Origin: Serratia rubidaea
Lineage (GTDB): Bacteria; Pseudomonadota; Gammaproteobacteria; Enterobacterales; Enterobacteriaceae
Length of the DNA stretch: 64,000 bases
Direction: 5' to 3'
Assembly (NCBI GenBank): GCA_901472405.1
Contig: LR590463.1
Location: 186,001-250,000 of the forward strand
Made by a program: the position numbers and the translations under genes. The notes under the pieces were generated by a model. That model was not told where the DNA came from. It made no database searches and was given only the letters and a program-made list of their open reading frames with translations. Positions 21,812 to 31,923 of this stretch are shown piece by piece (position 1 is the first letter of the stretch; every line of letters starts with the position of its first letter).

Positions 21812-21829
21812 TGGCGACAAGGCGGTGGC
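21812..21829 (+). promoter_or_regulatory. GlrR-type binding site 1 upstream of glmZ
   Basis: TGTT-N10-GACA, one mismatch from the GlrR (QseF) consensus TGTC-N10-GACA. The first of three such sites upstream of the glmZ sigma-54 promoter. Confidence 0.65.
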
Positions 21830-21833
21830 GCGC

Positions 21834-21851
21834 TGTCGCTGGTAAGAGACA
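21834..21851 (+). promoter_or_regulatory. GlrR-type binding site 2 upstream of glmZ
   Basis: TGTC-N10-GACA, a perfect match to the GlrR consensus. It starts 22 bp after site 1, about two helical turns, so the regulator could bind both on one face of the DNA. Confidence 0.75.
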
Positions 21852-21896
21852 TATAATCAATTGAAATATAAGGGTAAAAATAACTTTACCTTAAGT

Positions 21897-21914
21897 CGTC
21901 GTTTTTCAGCGACA
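21897..21914 (+). promoter_or_regulatory. GlrR-type binding site 3 upstream of glmZ
   Basis: CGTC-N10-GACA, one mismatch from consensus and about 135 bp upstream of the sigma-54 promoter. The AT-rich segment 21968-22020 between this site and the promoter could be bent by IHF, though I cannot name a clean IHF consensus. Confidence 0.65.
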
Positions 21915-22047
21915 GGCTGGTTGGCGGTCGGCAGCGGCGGGGCGGATGGCCTCCGGCGGTAGGTTAACGATGCGGGTAAAAAATAAACCTTTAAAATTCA
22001 GTAAATTAAATTTATTTTTGTCTGGGTTGTCGTTGGGTGGCAAAAGT

Positions 22048-22063
22048 TGGCACGCGAAGTGCA
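22048..22063 (+). promoter_or_regulatory. Sigma-54 promoter of glmZ
   Basis: TGGCACGCGAAGTGCA matches the -24 GG / -12 GC consensus with the correct spacing. The C of the -12 element is at 22062, placing the start at about 22074-22075, exactly where GlmZ homology begins. Confidence 0.85.
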
Positions 22064-22074
22064 ATATCTATAGC

Positions 22075-22296
22075 GTAGATGCTCATTCCACTTCTTATGT
22101 TCGCCTTAGGCCTCATAAACCCTGGGAATGACGCAGAGCCGATTTAGGGTGCCTATTGCCCACCAGAACGATGAAAGCCTCGCTTGCGACGCCCGACATC
22201 ACACTGCGGGCACAACGTTGAGTGAGGCACCGCCCCTGTTGTCCTAGACCTGATTGCTTCTTTATGCACTTGCCAGACTGGCAAGTGTTTTTTTTT
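22075..22296 (+). ncRNA. glmZ: Small regulatory RNA GlmZ
   Basis: The sequence closely follows E. coli GlmZ: it opens GTAGATGCTCATTCCA and continues with TTATGTTCGCCTTA, AATGACGCAGAGCCG and the glmS-pairing region CACAACGTTGAGTGAGGCACC. GlmZ activates glmS translation when glucosamine-6-phosphate is low and is processed by RNase E with RapZ. It lies between proM and hemY, as in E. coli. It ends in an intrinsic terminator (22267-22296), giving about 222 nt, slightly longer than the E. coli RNA. Confidence 0.92.
22267..22296 (+). terminator. Intrinsic terminator of glmZ
   Basis: An 8-bp stem CACTTGCC/GGCAAGTG (22267-22274 with 22280-22287) followed by nine T residues. Confidence 0.92.
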
Positions 22297-22302
22297 GCCT
22301 AA

Positions 22303-22427
22303 TACCCGTCATACTTCAAGCTGCAGATGCGTTGGCTGCGCTCAGTCACCCGAATCACTTACCTGTGTAAGCTCATCGGGATTCCTTCCCTTGCCGCCTT
22401 CCTGCAACTTGAATTATTTAGGGTATC
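22303..22427. repeat. ERIC element, copy 1
   Basis: An enterobacterial repetitive intergenic consensus (IRU) element. It begins TACCCGTCATACTTCAAGCTGC, contains the central palindrome around CGAATCACTTAC...GTAAGCTCATCGGGATTCC, and ends CTGCAACTTGAATTATTTAGGG. It is the first of three head-to-tail copies with a 125-bp period. Confidence 0.88.
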
Positions 22428-22552
22428 TACCCGTCATACCTTAAACCGCAGATGCGTTGGCTGCGCTCAGTCACCCGAATCACTTACCCGTATCAGCTCA
22501 TCGGGATTCCTTCCCTTGCCGCCTTCCTGCAACTTGAATTATTTAGGGTATC
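22428..22552. repeat. ERIC element, copy 2
   Basis: The second tandem copy, same orientation and period. Its left end (CATACCTTAAACCGCAGATG) differs from copy 1 but is the same as copy 3, suggesting a recent duplication. Confidence 0.88.
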
Positions 22553-22678
22553 TACCCGTCATACCTTAAACCGCAGATGCGTTGGCTGCGCTCAGTCACC
22601 CGAATCACTTACCCGTATCAGCTCAGCGGGATTCCTTCTCTTACCGCCTTCCTGCGGATCGAATGATTTAGAGGATAT
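22553..22678. repeat. ERIC element, copy 3
   Basis: The third tandem copy. Its left two-thirds match copy 2, but its right end is diverged (CTGCGGATCGAATGATTTAGAGG). It stops about 30 bp before the hemY terminator. Confidence 0.85.
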
Positions 22679-22701
22679 TGCCGTGTAGAGGGATGCAGGC
22701 G

Positions 22702-22728
22702 AAAAAAAAGCGTGGCCGTGGCCACGCT
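22702..22728 (-). terminator. Intrinsic terminator of the hem operon
   Basis: An 8-9 bp stem AGCGTGGC/GCCACGCT (22709-22728) preceded on the plus strand by eight A residues (22702-22709). Read on the minus strand this is a hairpin plus U-tract after hemY. Confidence 0.88.
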
Positions 22729-22750
22729 CTGATAAGCAGTTTATCCGGCG

Positions 22751-23945
22751 TTATTCACCATTTTGCCGCAGGGTCAGCATCAGGCCTTCACGTCGCATCT
22801 GCGCCGCCTCTTCGGAGCGGTGCAGCTTTTCCAGTACGTCGGCCAGCCAGGCGTAGTCATAGGCGTCCGGACGTTGCTTCAGGGCTTCCTTGAAGGCGTC
22901 GTTGGCCTGTTGCCATTCACCGTGCTTCATCAGCAGCTGGCCCAGCGTGCTGTTAAGCAGCGGCGTGGCGCCATGCTGTTTGATCTGCTGACGCAGCGCT
23001 TTTTCCAACTGCTCCGGGTTGCCGGATTTGATGCGCGGGATCAGCAGCACCAGGCGTTCGTCATACTGGCGTTTCAGGCTGTCCAGCACGATCTCCTGCG
23101 CCATTTCATGATCGTCGCATTCGATCAGGTGCTCCACCATGGCGATCTGCAGCGGCACTTCATGGCGTACTTTACGGCTTTGATTCTTCCACCAGCGTTT
23201 CAGGCCGTCGCTGCCTTCCTCCGCCATCGCCTGATTCATCAGGCCGAGATAGGCTTGCTGTTGCAGCGCCTGCCAGTTTCTCCTCGTCGTGCAGCTTGAT
23301 TTTGCTCATTGACGGCAGAATTTCCAGCAGGGAGGCGTAAGCGCCGGTGCGCAGGTAGGCCTGCTCCGCCAGACGCAGCACTTCCGGATGGCGCGGCGCC
23401 TGGTTCAGCAGGCGATCGACCCCGTGGCGCGCGGCATGTACTTCACCCTGCGCCAGCTGAATGCGTACGCGGGTAATGTCGACCGGCAGCTGATCGGTGT
23501 CCGCCGCTTCAGCGGCGCGCTCCAGATACTGATTGGTGCGGAACTCGTCGCCGCGCTGCTGTGCCGCTTCCGCCGCCAGCAGGTAGTTCACCACCGGCTG
23601 TTCGGCATGGTCGGCATTGCGCGTCAGCAGCTGTTCGACCTGTTTATGGTCGCCTTCCGCCAGCTTAATCAGCGCCGCCTTGGTTTGTGCGCGCGCACGG
23701 CTGCGTTTACGGCCAAGGAACCAGCCGCGGGTGCGGGCGCCGGTACGGAAAATGCGGCGCAGGATCCATTCGATGATAAACAGCGCTACAAACAGCAAGA
23801 TACCCATAATCACCAGGCCGGTGACGCTGGTTTCGATATTGTAGTTGTCGGTCTGGATCAGGACGTAGCCCTGATGCCCGGCCAGCATCGGCCCGAGCAC
23901 CACGCTGGCGATCAGCACCAGAAACAGGAATAACACGCGTAACAT
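22751..23945 (-). CDS. hemY: HemY, TPR inner-membrane protein of the hem operon (frameshifted as read)
   Basis: Membrane protein of the hemCDXY operon with two N-terminal membrane segments (residues 1-60; MLRVLFLFLVLIASVVLGPM then a second at about 41-60), a basic stretch and tetratricopeptide-type helices. It is linked to haem synthesis, but its function is unsettled. The frame breaks at 23269/23270, where one extra C (plus strand) disrupts the codons for KLAALQQQAYLGLMNQAM. Removing it joins the two halves into about 397 residues. Probably a sequence error. Confidence 0.92.
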
Positions 23946-23948
23946 GGC

Positions 23949-25076
23949 TTATCCCTCCTGGTGAGTGGCGGCAGCGCCTTGCGCCAGCAGATTGCGTACC
24001 CGGGTCTGCATCAGTTTTTCCAGCAGCGGCTGGCTCTTCAACTGGTCCGGCACGTCCATCGTCACGGACTGCTGGCTCAGGCCGTCCAGCTCTTCCAGGA
24101 AGGCTTTGGTGGCCGGATCGCTGGTATCGAAATAGGCGCGCACCCAGGTGGAGATGGTTTCCAGCGACTGCTTATACACCTCGTTCTGATGGCGCGGTAC
24201 CGCCTGGGCGGCGACCAGCAGGCGGGAGCGGATGTTTTCGCGCAGATAGATGTCCTGATTCGGCGCCAGCAGCGGCTCGGCGCCGGTGTCGCGGCGGCGG
24301 ATGGTGATAAAGTTGGCCATAAAGTTATGCCAGGACTTGGTCAGGTTCTGCCGCCATTCGCCGAGCGAGGCGGACAGCTCGCCGCTGTCTTCGTCCATTG
24401 GCGCTTCATCGCTGTCGTTATCCGCCAGGCGCAGGTTATCAACCTGGTTAGACAGCTGGTTCACTTTCAGAATGATGCCGTCAAAGTCGACCTGAGACAG
24501 GGTGGACAACCCGCTGATATCTTCGGTAATGGCGCGGCGTACGGTCATCAGGCTCGGATCGTTCATATCCGCCAGGCTGGCGTCGGCGCTTTTCAGCAGG
24601 GTGGCGGCGGTGGTGACGTCCTGATCGCTCCACAGCTTGCGGCCGGCCATTTTAACCAGGAAGTCGGCCTGAGCCAGCAGCCAGGTTTTGGCGTCGCTGC
24701 CGGAAATGGTGGCGACTTTTTCCTGCAGCTCGCTGAGCTGACGCGCCAGCGAGGTCTGTTCGCGGTCAGCGGCGTCGAGGGTTTTCCCCTGCTGCTGCAG
24801 CAGGCCTTCCAGCGCGCTTTTTTCCTGCTGCTGGCTCTGCTTGAGCTCCGCCAGCTGCTGCTGCAGGGACTGGTTCGCCGCAATCAGCTGCTGCGCCTGT
24901 CGGTGCGTGTGGTAGTAACCGCCGGCGCCCAGTGCAATAACCAGCACGATGGCGATCGCGCCGAGCACCGGGCCGCTGTTTTTGCTTTTACGGCTGCCGG
25001 TCTCTGGCTGTTGGGGACTCTCAACCGCCTGGTTGCTCTCTTCAACCGGTGCGGATGGGGTATTTTGTTCCGTCAT
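23949..25076 (-). CDS. hemX: HemX, membrane protein of the hem operon
   Basis: About 375 residues from [15 protein letters not shown] single membrane segment ([21 protein letters not shown], about 35-55) is followed by a Gln-rich coiled coil (about 60-115). A conserved domain begins [31 protein letters not shown]. Often annotated as uroporphyrinogen-III methyltransferase, but no SAM-methyltransferase fold is evident, so I would not accept that activity. The start at 25074-25076 is chosen by homology; an in-frame upstream ATG at 25089-25091 is less likely. Confidence 0.93.
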   Translation of the reverse strand: MTEQNTPSAPVEESNQAVESPQQPETGSRKSKNSGPVLGAIAIVLVIALGAGGYYHTHRQAQQLIAANQSLQQQLAELKQSQQQEKSALEGLLQQQGKTLDAADREQTSLARQLSELQEKVATISGSDAKTWLLAQADFLVKMAGRKLWSDQDVTTAATLLKSADASLADMNDPSLMTVRRAITEDISGLSTLSQVDFDGIILKVNQLSNQVDNLRLADNDSDEAPMDEDSGELSASLGEWRQNLTKSWHNFMANFITIRRRDTGAEPLLAPNQDIYLRENIRSRLLVAAQAVPRHQNEVYKQSLETISTWVRAYFDTSDPATKAFLEELDGLSQQSVTMDVPDQLKSQPLLEKLMQTRVRNLLAQGAAATHQEG

Positions 25077-25099
25077 AGTGGCGCATCCCATTGTCAGGT

Positions 25100-25840
25100 T
25101 TATTGTAGCGCGCGTAGCAGCGCGTCATTATCGGCATTTTCAGCTACCCGAATGCTGCTCCAGCCCAGTTCCCGGGCCAGGGTAGCCAGACGTTCGCTGA
25201 CCACCACCAGGCGGCAACGCAGCAGCCATAAAGAACGGTAGTAATCAGGAACTAAAGTATACAACTGTTGTAACATTTCACCGCTGGTGACCACCAGCGT
25301 ATCAATGCCCACGCGCTGCCAGTGGGCGCTTTGCTCCGCGCCGTCGTAATGGACGGGACTGCGCTGGTAACATTCATAATAGCTGACGTTGGCGCCGCGC
25401 TCGCGCAGCGTTTCGCCCAGCAGCTCGCGTCCGCCGTTGCCGCGCAGGATCAGCGCCTGCTTGCCGGCCAGTTTTTGCAGCGCGGGTAATAATAGTAGCG
25501 TTTCGCTGATTTCGCGCTCGTGCGGATAATCGACCGGCAGGCTGGTGATGCGGTGCAGCGCCAGCGCGGTGCTGCGCCCGATGGCATAATAGGCGGCCTG
25601 GGCCGGCCAGGTGAAGCCCGCGCGCCCCATCACCGAGTCGGCGTAGTTCACCGCATTCTGCGACAGGACGAACACCAGATCGTCGGCGTGCAGCCCCTGC
25701 AGCGCCGACGCCAGGCGCGGCAGATCGGCGCCGGGAGCGAAATCAATCAGCGGAGCATGATAGGCAACCCGGCCGAGCGCGCGCAGCCGGCTGACCAGTT
25801 GCTCCCCGGACGGGGAAGGGCGGGTTACCAGAATCGTCAT
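25100..25840 (-). CDS. hemD: Uroporphyrinogen-III synthase
   Basis: A 246-residue cyclising enzyme that turns hydroxymethylbilane into uroporphyrinogen III in haem and sirohaem synthesis. It shows the family features [24 protein letters not shown] at the N-terminus, [11 protein letters not shown], and [17 protein letters not shown]. It overlaps hemC by 4 bp, consistent with coupled translation in the hemCDXY operon. The frame is intact. Confidence 0.95.
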   Translation of the reverse strand: MTILVTRPSPSGEQLVSRLRALGRVAYHAPLIDFAPGADLPRLASALQGLHADDLVFVLSQNAVNYADSVMGRAGFTWPAQAAYYAIGRSTALALHRITSLPVDYPHEREISETLLLLPALQKLAGKQALILRGNGGRELLGETLRERGANVSYYECYQRSPVHYDGAEQSAHWQRVGIDTLVVTSGEMLQQLYTLVPDYYRSLWLLRCRLVVVSERLATLARELGWSSIRVAENADNDALLRALQ

Positions 25841-26778
25841 GCCGGCGGATCTCCCTGATACACGTCCTGCAGAATTTCACGCGCGCCGTTGGCCAGCAGC
25901 TCCTCCGCCAGCGAGACGCCCATTTGCTGCGCCTGTGCGGCCGGGCCGCGGCGTTCGCCGCGCACCATCTGGCTGCCGTCCGGCGCGCCGACCAGCGCGC
26001 GCAGCCACAGCGTGTCGCCGTCCAGCTCGGCATAGCTGCCGATCGGCACCTGACAGCCGCCTTCCAGACGGGTGTTCATGGCGCGTTCGGCGCTGACGCG
26101 CAGGGCGGTCGCCTCATCGTTCAGCGGCGCCAGCAGCGTGCGGGTCACCTCGTCGTCCAGCCGGCATTCGATGCCGACGGCGCCCTGGCCGACGGCCGGC
26201 AGGGACTCTTCCGGGCTCATGGCGCTGCGGATGCGCTGCTCCAGCCCCAGCCGCTTCAGGCCGGCGACCGCCAGAATAATGGCGTCATACTCGCCGTTAT
26301 CCAGTTTGGACAGGCGGGTGCCGACGTTGCCGCGCAGATCGCGCACGATCAGATCGGGGCGACGCTGGCGCAGCTGGCACTGACGACGCAGGCTAGAGGT
26401 GCCGACCACGCTGCCCTGCGGCAGTTGATCGAGGGATGCGAAACGGTTTGATACAAATGCGTCGCGCGGATCGTCACGCTCGCAAATGGTCACCAAACCC
26501 AGCCCCTGCGGAAATTCTACCGGCACGTCTTTCATCGAGTGCACGGCGATATCGGCGCGGCCTTCCAGCAGCGCCAGCTCAAGTTCTTTGACAAACAAGC
26601 CCTTACCGCCGACCTTCGCCAGCGGCGTATCCAGAATGATGTCGCCGCGCGTCACCATCGGCACCAGCTCCACCCGCAGGCCGGGGTGGCTGTCCATCAG
26701 ACGCTGCTGCACATAGTGTGCCTGCCAGAGCGCCAGAGGGCTTTGTCGGGTGGCAATTCGAATAATTTTGTCTAACAT
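25837..26778 (-). CDS. hemC: Porphobilinogen deaminase (hydroxymethylbilane synthase)
   Basis: 313 residues; polymerises four porphobilinogen units. [46 protein letters not shown] and [15 protein letters not shown] are family signatures. The dipyrromethane cofactor attaches to the Cys in [13 protein letters not shown] (Cys242 in E. coli). It is the first gene of the hem operon, divergent from cyaA across a 314-bp shared regulatory region. Confidence 0.97.
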   Translation of the reverse strand: MLDKIIRIATRQSPLALWQAHYVQQRLMDSHPGLRVELVPMVTRGDIILDTPLAKVGGKGLFVKELELALLEGRADIAVHSMKDVPVEFPQGLGLVTICERDDPRDAFVSNRFASLDQLPQGSVVGTSSLRRQCQLRQRRPDLIVRDLRGNVGTRLSKLDNGEYDAIILAVAGLKRLGLEQRIRSAMSPEESLPAVGQGAVGIECRLDDEVTRTLLAPLNDEATALRVSAERAMNTRLEGGCQVPIGSYAELDGDTLWLRALVGAPDGSQMVRGERRGPAAQAQQMGVSLAEELLANGAREILQDVYQGDPPA

Positions 26779-26979
26779 GCTTGTTACCGTTTTTATATTT
26801 CGCCAGCCATCCTACCACTGAGGACGAAAACTGTCAGTGCAAGAAGGAGGTGGTCAGGAAAAGGACAACGGAATCAACAGGACGTGTGATGTGTTTTGGG
26901 CAGTTAACACTGCAGATACGTCGTTTAGGGTGAGGCGATAATAAGTGTGTCGCGTTACTTCCTTTACGGTCAATCGGCA

Positions 26980-27001
26980 AGGTGTTAAATTGATCACGTT
27001 T
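26980..27001 (+). promoter_or_regulatory. CRP-binding site at the cyaA promoter
   Basis: A 22-bp site whose right half TTGATCACGTTT is the strong CRP half and whose left half is AGGTGTTAAA. In E. coli a near-identical site overlaps the main cyaA promoter and lets cAMP-CRP repress adenylate cyclase. Position here is about 92 bp upstream of the start codon. The rest of the 26779-27092 gap should hold the hemC promoter; I see no other clear element. Confidence 0.8.
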
Positions 27002-27092
27002 CCAGCAATAAGTCGTCAAATACTCTTCCTCTTAACGACGCTTACGGAATACGGGTTTTTTTCTAAGCACCGGGATAATCAGGCGAGACGTC

Positions 27093-29648
27093 TTGTACCT
27101 TTATATCGAGACATTGAAGCAGAGACTGGATGCGATCAATCAACTACGTGTCGATCGCGCCCTGGCGGCCATGAAACCTGCCTTTCAACGGGTATACAGT
27201 CTGCTGCCTACCTTACTGCACCACCACCACCCGCTGATGCCGGGTTACCTCAATGGTAACGTTCCCCATGGCATCTGCCTCTACACGCCTGATGAAAACC
27301 AACAATCTTATCTGCACGATCTGGAAGACAAGTGGGGCAGCCCGTTTGAAACGCTGGCCAGCGGCGAACTGCCGATCACCGGCGTTTACTCCATGGGCAG
27401 CACCTCGTCGATCGGGCAGAGCTGCAGTTCGGATCTGGATATCTGGGTTTGCCACCAATCCTGGCTCGATAACGAAGAGCGCAATCGCCTGCAGCAGAAA
27501 TGCAGCCTGCTGGAGAAGTGGGCGGCGTCGATGGGCGTGGAGGTCAGTTTCTTCCTGATCGACGAAAACCGCTTCCGCCATAACGAAAGCGGCAGCCTGG
27601 GCGGCGAAGACTGCGGTTCCACGCAGCATATCCTGTTGCTGGACGAGTTTTACCGCACCGCGGTGCGCCTGGCCGGCAAACGTATCCTGTGGAATATGGT
27701 GCCGTGCGAAGAAGAAGCGCATTACGACGAATATGTGCTGTCGCTGTATGCGCAGGGGGCGCTGACGCCGAACGAGTGGCTGGATCTCGGCGGGCTGGGC
27801 ACGCTGTCGGCGGAAGAGTACTTCGGCGCCAGCCTGTGGCAGCTGTATAAGAGCATCGACTCGCCGTACAAGGCGGTGCTGAAGACCCTGCTGCTGGAGG
27901 CTTACTCCTGGGAATACCCCAACACGCAGCTGCTGGCGACCAGCATTAAACAGCGTCTGCATGCGGGCGAGATCGTCTGTTTCGGTCTGGACGCCTACTG
28001 CATGATGCTCGAGCGCGTTACCCATTATCTGACGCAGATTAACGACACCACCCGGCTCGATCTGGTGCGCCGCTGCTTCTACCTGAAAGTGTGCGAAAAA
28101 CTGTCCCACCCACAGGCCAGCGTCGGCTGGCGGCGGGAGATCCTCAGCCAGCTGGTGAGCGAGTGGGGCTGGGATCAAGAGCGGCTGGCGATGCTGGATA
28201 ACCGCGCCAACTGGAAAATCGAGCGGGTGCGCGAGGCGCATAACGAACTGCTGGATGCGATGATGCAGAGCTACCGCAACCTGATCCGCTTTGCGCGCCG
28301 CAATAACCTCAGCGTCAGCGCCAGTCCGCAGGACATCGGCGTGCTGACGCGTAAGCTGTACGCCGCCTTTGAGGCGCTGCCGGGCAAGGTGACGCTGGTC
28401 AACCCGCAGATTTCACCGGACCTGTCGGAAGGCGATCTCACCTTTATTCACGTGCCGATCGGCCGCGCCAACCGCGCCGGCTGGTACCTGTACAATCAGG
28501 CGCCGGCGATGGACTCCATCGTCAGCCACCAGCCGCTGGAATATAACCGCTATCTGAACAAGCTGGTGGCCTGGGCCTATTTCAACGGCCTGCTGACGTC
28601 GCGCACGCGGCTGCACATCAAGAGCGCCAACCTGTGCGACAGTGAAAAACTGCAGGAGCTGGTGGCCGACGTATCGCACAGCTTCCCGCTGCGCCTGCCG
28701 GCGCCGACCCCGAAGGCGTTGTACAGCCCGTGTGAAATCCGCCACCTGGCGATTATCGTCAACCTGGAAAACGACCCGACCGCCGCCTTCCGTAATCAGG
28801 TGGTGCACTTTGACTTCCGCAAGCTGGACGTGTTCAGCTTCGGCCAGCAGCAGCAGTGTCTGGTCGGCAGTATCGACCTGCTGTACCGCAACTCGTGGAA
28901 CGAGGTGCGGACGCTGCATTTCAGCGGTGAACAGTCGGTGCTGGAAGCGCTGAAAACCATTCTGGGCAAAATGCACCAGGATGCGTCGCCGCCGGAGTCG
29001 GTGGAAGTATTCTGCTACAGCCAGCACCTGCGCGGGCTGATCCGCACCCGCATTCAGCAGCTGGTGTCGGAATGCATCGAACTGCGCCTGTCCAGCACGC
29101 GGCTGGAGCCGGGCCGCTTCAAGGCGGTGCGCGTGGCCGGCCAGACCTGGGGGCTGTTCTTCGAGCGTCTGAGCGTCTCGGTGCAGAAGCTGGAAAATGC
29201 GGTGGAATTTTACGGCGCGATTTCCAACAACAAGCTGCACGGCCTGTCGATCAAGGTGGAAACCGATCAGGTGCATCTGCCGCCGGTGGTGGACGGCTTC
29301 GCCAGCGAAGGGATTATTCAGTTCTTCTTTGAGGACGCCAAGGACGATCAGGGCTTTAATATCTACATTCTGGACGAGTCGAACCGCGTCGAGGTGTATC
29401 ACCATTGCGAAGGCAGCAAGGAAGAGCTGGTGCGCGACGTCAGCCGCTTCTACTCCTCCTCGCACGACCGCTTTACCTACGGCTCCAGCTTTATCAACTT
29501 CAACCTGCCGCAGTTCTATCAGATCGTGCAGATCGATGACCGCACGCAGGTGATCCCGTTTCGCAGCAACGCGCTGTCCAACCTGTGCGTTACCGTCAGC
29601 GACGGCGCTGCCGCGCAGCCGCTGAAGCAACAATACCAACTGCACTGA
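27093..29648 (+). CDS. cyaA: Adenylate cyclase, class I
   Basis: An 851-residue enterobacterial adenylate cyclase. The N-terminal catalytic region has [24 protein letters not shown] (nucleotidyltransferase-like Gly-Ser...Asp-x-Asp). The C-terminal half is the regulatory domain through which PTS enzyme IIA(Glc) acts. The start is a TTG at 27093, giving [19 protein letters not shown] as in E. coli; this weak start limits expression. Divergent from hemC, with a CRP site in the gap. The frame is clean. Confidence 0.97.
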   Translation: MYLYIETLKQRLDAINQLRVDRALAAMKPAFQRVYSLLPTLLHHHHPLMPGYLNGNVPHGICLYTPDENQQSYLHDLEDKWGSPFETLASGELPITGVYSMGSTSSIGQSCSSDLDIWVCHQSWLDNEERNRLQQKCSLLEKWAASMGVEVSFFLIDENRFRHNESGSLGGEDCGSTQHILLLDEFYRTAVRLAGKRILWNMVPCEEEAHYDEYVLSLYAQGALTPNEWLDLGGLGTLSAEEYFGASLWQLYKSIDSPYKAVLKTLLLEAYSWEYPNTQLLATSIKQRLHAGEIVCFGLDAYCMMLERVTHYLTQINDTTRLDLVRRCFYLKVCEKLSHPQASVGWRREILSQLVSEWGWDQERLAMLDNRANWKIERVREAHNELLDAMMQSYRNLIRFARRNNLSVSASPQDIGVLTRKLYAAFEALPGKVTLVNPQISPDLSEGDLTFIHVPIGRANRAGWYLYNQAPAMDSIVSHQPLEYNRYLNKLVAWAYFNGLLTSRTRLHIKSANLCDSEKLQELVADVSHSFPLRLPAPTPKALYSPCEIRHLAIIVNLENDPTAAFRNQVVHFDFRKLDVFSFGQQQQCLVGSIDLLYRNSWNEVRTLHFSGEQSVLEALKTILGKMHQDASPPESVEVFCYSQHLRGLIRTRIQQLVSECIELRLSSTRLEPGRFKAVRVAGQTWGLFFERLSVSVQKLENAVEFYGAISNNKLHGLSIKVETDQVHLPPVVDGFASEGIIQFFFEDAKDDQGFNIYILDESNRVEVYHHCEGSKEELVRDVSRFYSSSHDRFTYGSSFINFNLPQFYQIVQIDDRTQVIPFRSNALSNLCVTVSDGAAAQPLKQQYQLH

Positions 29649-29673
29649 TTCACGCAGGCGCCCGCGACGGCGC

Positions 29674-29994
29674 TCAGGCGAACTCGATGGTTTCGCCGGC
29701 CTGCTGCGTTGCCGACTCGCTCAGCAGCTGGGAGAATGACCAGCCGCTGCGGTCGCACACCCAGGCGCCGTCGCGGTAGTCGAAGTGGTAGCCGCCGGAC
29801 TTGGTGGCCAGCCAGACCTGATGCAGCGGCTCTTGACGGTTGATCACGATCTTGCTGCCGTTCTCAAAGGTCAGCGTCATCACGCCGCCGTTGGTTTCGT
29901 AATCGATGTCCGCATCGCCGTCAAAATTATCCAACGTTTGTTCAATATCCAGCATCAGCTGGTCAGCCAACCGGTGAAACTCACTGTCGTTCAT
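29674..29994 (-). CDS. cyaY: Iron-sulfur cluster assembly protein CyaY (frataxin)
   Basis: A 106-residue bacterial frataxin that binds iron and tunes IscS-dependent cluster assembly. It has an acidic N-terminal helix ([29 protein letters not shown]) and the frataxin sheet with [19 protein letters not shown] and GGYHFDY. It lies convergent with cyaA, as in E. coli, with only 25 bp between the stops. Confidence 0.96.
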   Translation of the reverse strand: MNDSEFHRLADQLMLDIEQTLDNFDGDADIDYETNGGVMTLTFENGSKIVINRQEPLHQVWLATKSGGYHFDYRDGAWVCDRSGWSFSQLLSESATQQAGETIEFA

Positions 29995-30034
29995 ATTCGA
30001 TTCCTATTGCTTTTCATGATCCACCTGCGATTAT

Positions 30035-30080
30035 ATACCCTTCATACTTGCCGCCTTGCTGCAACGCCGATTATTTTGGC
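30035..30080. repeat. Internally deleted ERIC remnant
   Basis: ATACCCTTCATACT (left ERIC end) is joined directly to TGCCGCCTTGCTGCAAC...GATTATTTT (right ERIC end), with the ~80-bp centre missing. It lies between divergent cyaY and lptM. Confidence 0.55.
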
Positions 30081-30121
30081 CAGGGCAGGTTCGGACGCAT
30101 AAATAACAGGCATTAATGCAA

Positions 30122-30325
30122 ATGAAAAAACAACTACGCTATGCGCTGCTGGCGGTGCTGGTCGCCGGTCTCTCTGGGTGCGGTCTGAAAGGCCCGCTGT
30201 ACTTCCCCGCTGATGAAGCGAAGGGCGAGAAAGCGGCGCAGCCGGTACAAACCGGCGATCAGGTGCAGAAAAATCAGCAGGAAGCCGCCGGCTCTCAGCA
30301 AAAACCGTCGATGACCGCGCAATAA
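30122..30325 (+). CDS. lptM: LptM (YifL), small lipoprotein of LPS transport assembly
   Basis: About 67 residues with a lipoprotein signal (MKKQLRYALLAVLVAGLSGCG, lipobox LSGC). The mature N-terminus CGLKGPLYFPADE is the conserved LptM motif, followed by a Gln-rich disordered tail. E. coli LptM helps LptD form its correct disulfides at the Bam complex. An upstream in-frame ATG at 30116 is possible. It precedes dapF, as in E. coli. Confidence 0.93.
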   Translation: MKKQLRYALLAVLVAGLSGCGLKGPLYFPADEAKGEKAAQPVQTGDQVQKNQQEAAGSQQKPSMTAQ

Positions 30326-30397
30326 CGCGCTCTTCGGCGGAGGCGCTCGCCGTTGTGAATAACCGACGACGGGCGCGTCCAGAAAGCGGAGTATGAT

Positions 30398-31222
30398 ATG
30401 CAGTTCTCCAAAATGCACGGTCTGGGCAACGACTTTATGGTGGTCGATGCCGTGACGCAGAATGTCTATTTTTCCCCGGAGCTGATTCGTCGGCTGTCTG
30501 ACCGGCATCTGGGCATCGGTTTTGACCAGATGCTGGTGGTGGAGCCGCCTTACGATCCGGAGCTGGATTTCCATTACCGCATCTTCAACGCCGACGGCAG
30601 CGAAGTGGCGCAGTGCGGCAACGGCGCGCGCTGTTTCGCCCGCTTTGTGCGGCTGAAAGGGCTGACCAACAAGCGCGATATTCGCGTCAGCACCCAGACC
30701 GGGCGCATGGTGCTCAGCGTCACCGACGACGATCGGGTGTGCGTCAACATGGGCGAACCCAACTTTGAGCCGCAGGCGGTGCCGTTCCGCGCCGCCAAGG
30801 CGGAGAAGACCTATATCATGCGCGCGGCCGAGCACACGGTGCTGGCCGGCGTGGTGTCGATGGGCAACCCGCATTGTGTTTTGCAGGTGGATGATGTAAA
30901 AACCGCCAAAGTGGAACTGCTTGGCCCGGTGCTGGAAAGCCATGAACGTTTTCCGGAGCGCGCCAACATCGGCTTTATGCAGGTGGTCAGCCGCGACCAT
31001 ATCAAGCTGCGCGTTTACGAGCGCGGCGCCGGTGAAACGCAGGCCTGCGGCAGCGGCGCCTGCGCCGCCGTGGCAGTAGGGATTCAACAGGAATTGCTGT
31101 CAGAAGAGGTGCATGTGGAGCTGCCGGGCGGCAGTCTGCACATACGCTGGAAAGGACCGGGTACGCCGCTGTTTATGACCGGCCCGGCAACCCATGTTTA
31201 TGACGGATTTATTCATCTATGA
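30398..31222 (+). CDS. dapF: Diaminopimelate epimerase
   Basis: A 274-residue PLP-independent epimerase that converts LL- to meso-diaminopimelate for lysine and peptidoglycan. The two catalytic cysteines are visible in [13 protein letters not shown] and [15 protein letters not shown]. The start [22 protein letters not shown] is the family N-terminus. It overlaps the next gene by 4 bp (ATGA), forming the dapF-yigA-xerC-yigB operon. Confidence 0.97.
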   Translation: MQFSKMHGLGNDFMVVDAVTQNVYFSPELIRRLSDRHLGIGFDQMLVVEPPYDPELDFHYRIFNADGSEVAQCGNGARCFARFVRLKGLTNKRDIRVSTQTGRMVLSVTDDDRVCVNMGEPNFEPQAVPFRAAKAEKTYIMRAAEHTVLAGVVSMGNPHCVLQVDDVKTAKVELLGPVLESHERFPERANIGFMQVVSRDHIKLRVYERGAGETQACGSGACAAVAVGIQQELLSEEVHVELPGGSLHIRWKGPGTPLFMTGPATHVYDGFIHL

Positions 31223-31923
31223 AAAGCGTTGAGGACCAGGCCGTCGCAGCCATTGCGCTTGATGACGACGCCGTAATGCAGTACCTGCAGCAGAACCCGG
31301 ATTTCTTTATGCGCAATGCGCGCCAGGTTGAGCAGATGCGCGTTCCCCATCCGGTGCGCGGCACCGTCTCGCTGGTGGAGTGGCATCTGGCGCGGCAGCG
31401 CAACCATATCGACCGGCTGGAAGAAGAGATCACGCTGCTGATGGAGCAGGCCAGCGCCAATGAAGGGCTGTTTGGCCGGCTGCTGCATCTGCAGGCCAAC
31501 CTGGCCACCGCCGACAGCCTGCAGGATATGCTGAACCGCCTGCAGCGCTGGGCGCGCGGCTTCGGGCTGGCCGGCGCCAATATTCGCCTGTTCAGCGACC
31601 GCTGGCAGATCGGTGCGCCGTCGGACTTTACCCACCTCGGCATTGCGCGTTCGGCGTTTGAGCCGCTGCGCATTCAGCGCCTGGGGGATGATCACCACTT
31701 CCTCGGCAGCCTGAACGGCCCGGAACTGCTGCTGCTGTTGCCGCAGGCCAAACAGGTCGGCTCGGTGGCGCTGTCGCTGCTGGGTGAGGACGGCGATCTG
31801 GGCATGGTGATCTTCAGCAGCCGCGATACGCAGCACTATCAGCCGGGCATGGGCACCGTGATGCTGGCCCAGCTGGCGCGTATGCTGCCGGAACTGCTGG
31901 AACGCTGGATCGAACGCGCATGA
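31219..31923 (+). CDS. yigA: DUF484 family protein YigA
   Basis: A 234-residue DUF484 (GAF-like) protein of unknown function. The N-terminus has the family's YLQQNPDFF motif (about residues 21-29) and [28 protein letters not shown], a coiled-coil segment. The C-terminal GAF-like part follows. It is embedded by 4-bp overlaps between dapF and xerC, the constant enteric context. No catalytic residues can be assigned. Confidence 0.92.
   Translation: MKSVEDQAVAAIALDDDAVMQYLQQNPDFFMRNARQVEQMRVPHPVRGTVSLVEWHLARQRNHIDRLEEEITLLMEQASANEGLFGRLLHLQANLATADSLQDMLNRLQRWARGFGLAGANIRLFSDRWQIGAPSDFTHLGIARSAFEPLRIQRLGDDHHFLGSLNGPELLLLLPQAKQVGSVALSLLGEDGDLGMVIFSSRDTQHYQPGMGTVMLAQLARMLPELLERWIERA

Noticed and set aside
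22303..22678. CRISPR-like array (three regular repeats)
   Set aside because: The units are 125-bp ERIC elements repeated without unique spacers, and no cas genes are nearby.
23949..25076. HemX as a uroporphyrinogen-III methyltransferase
   Set aside because: Only a membrane anchor, coiled coil and HemX domain are visible; no SAM-methyltransferase motifs.
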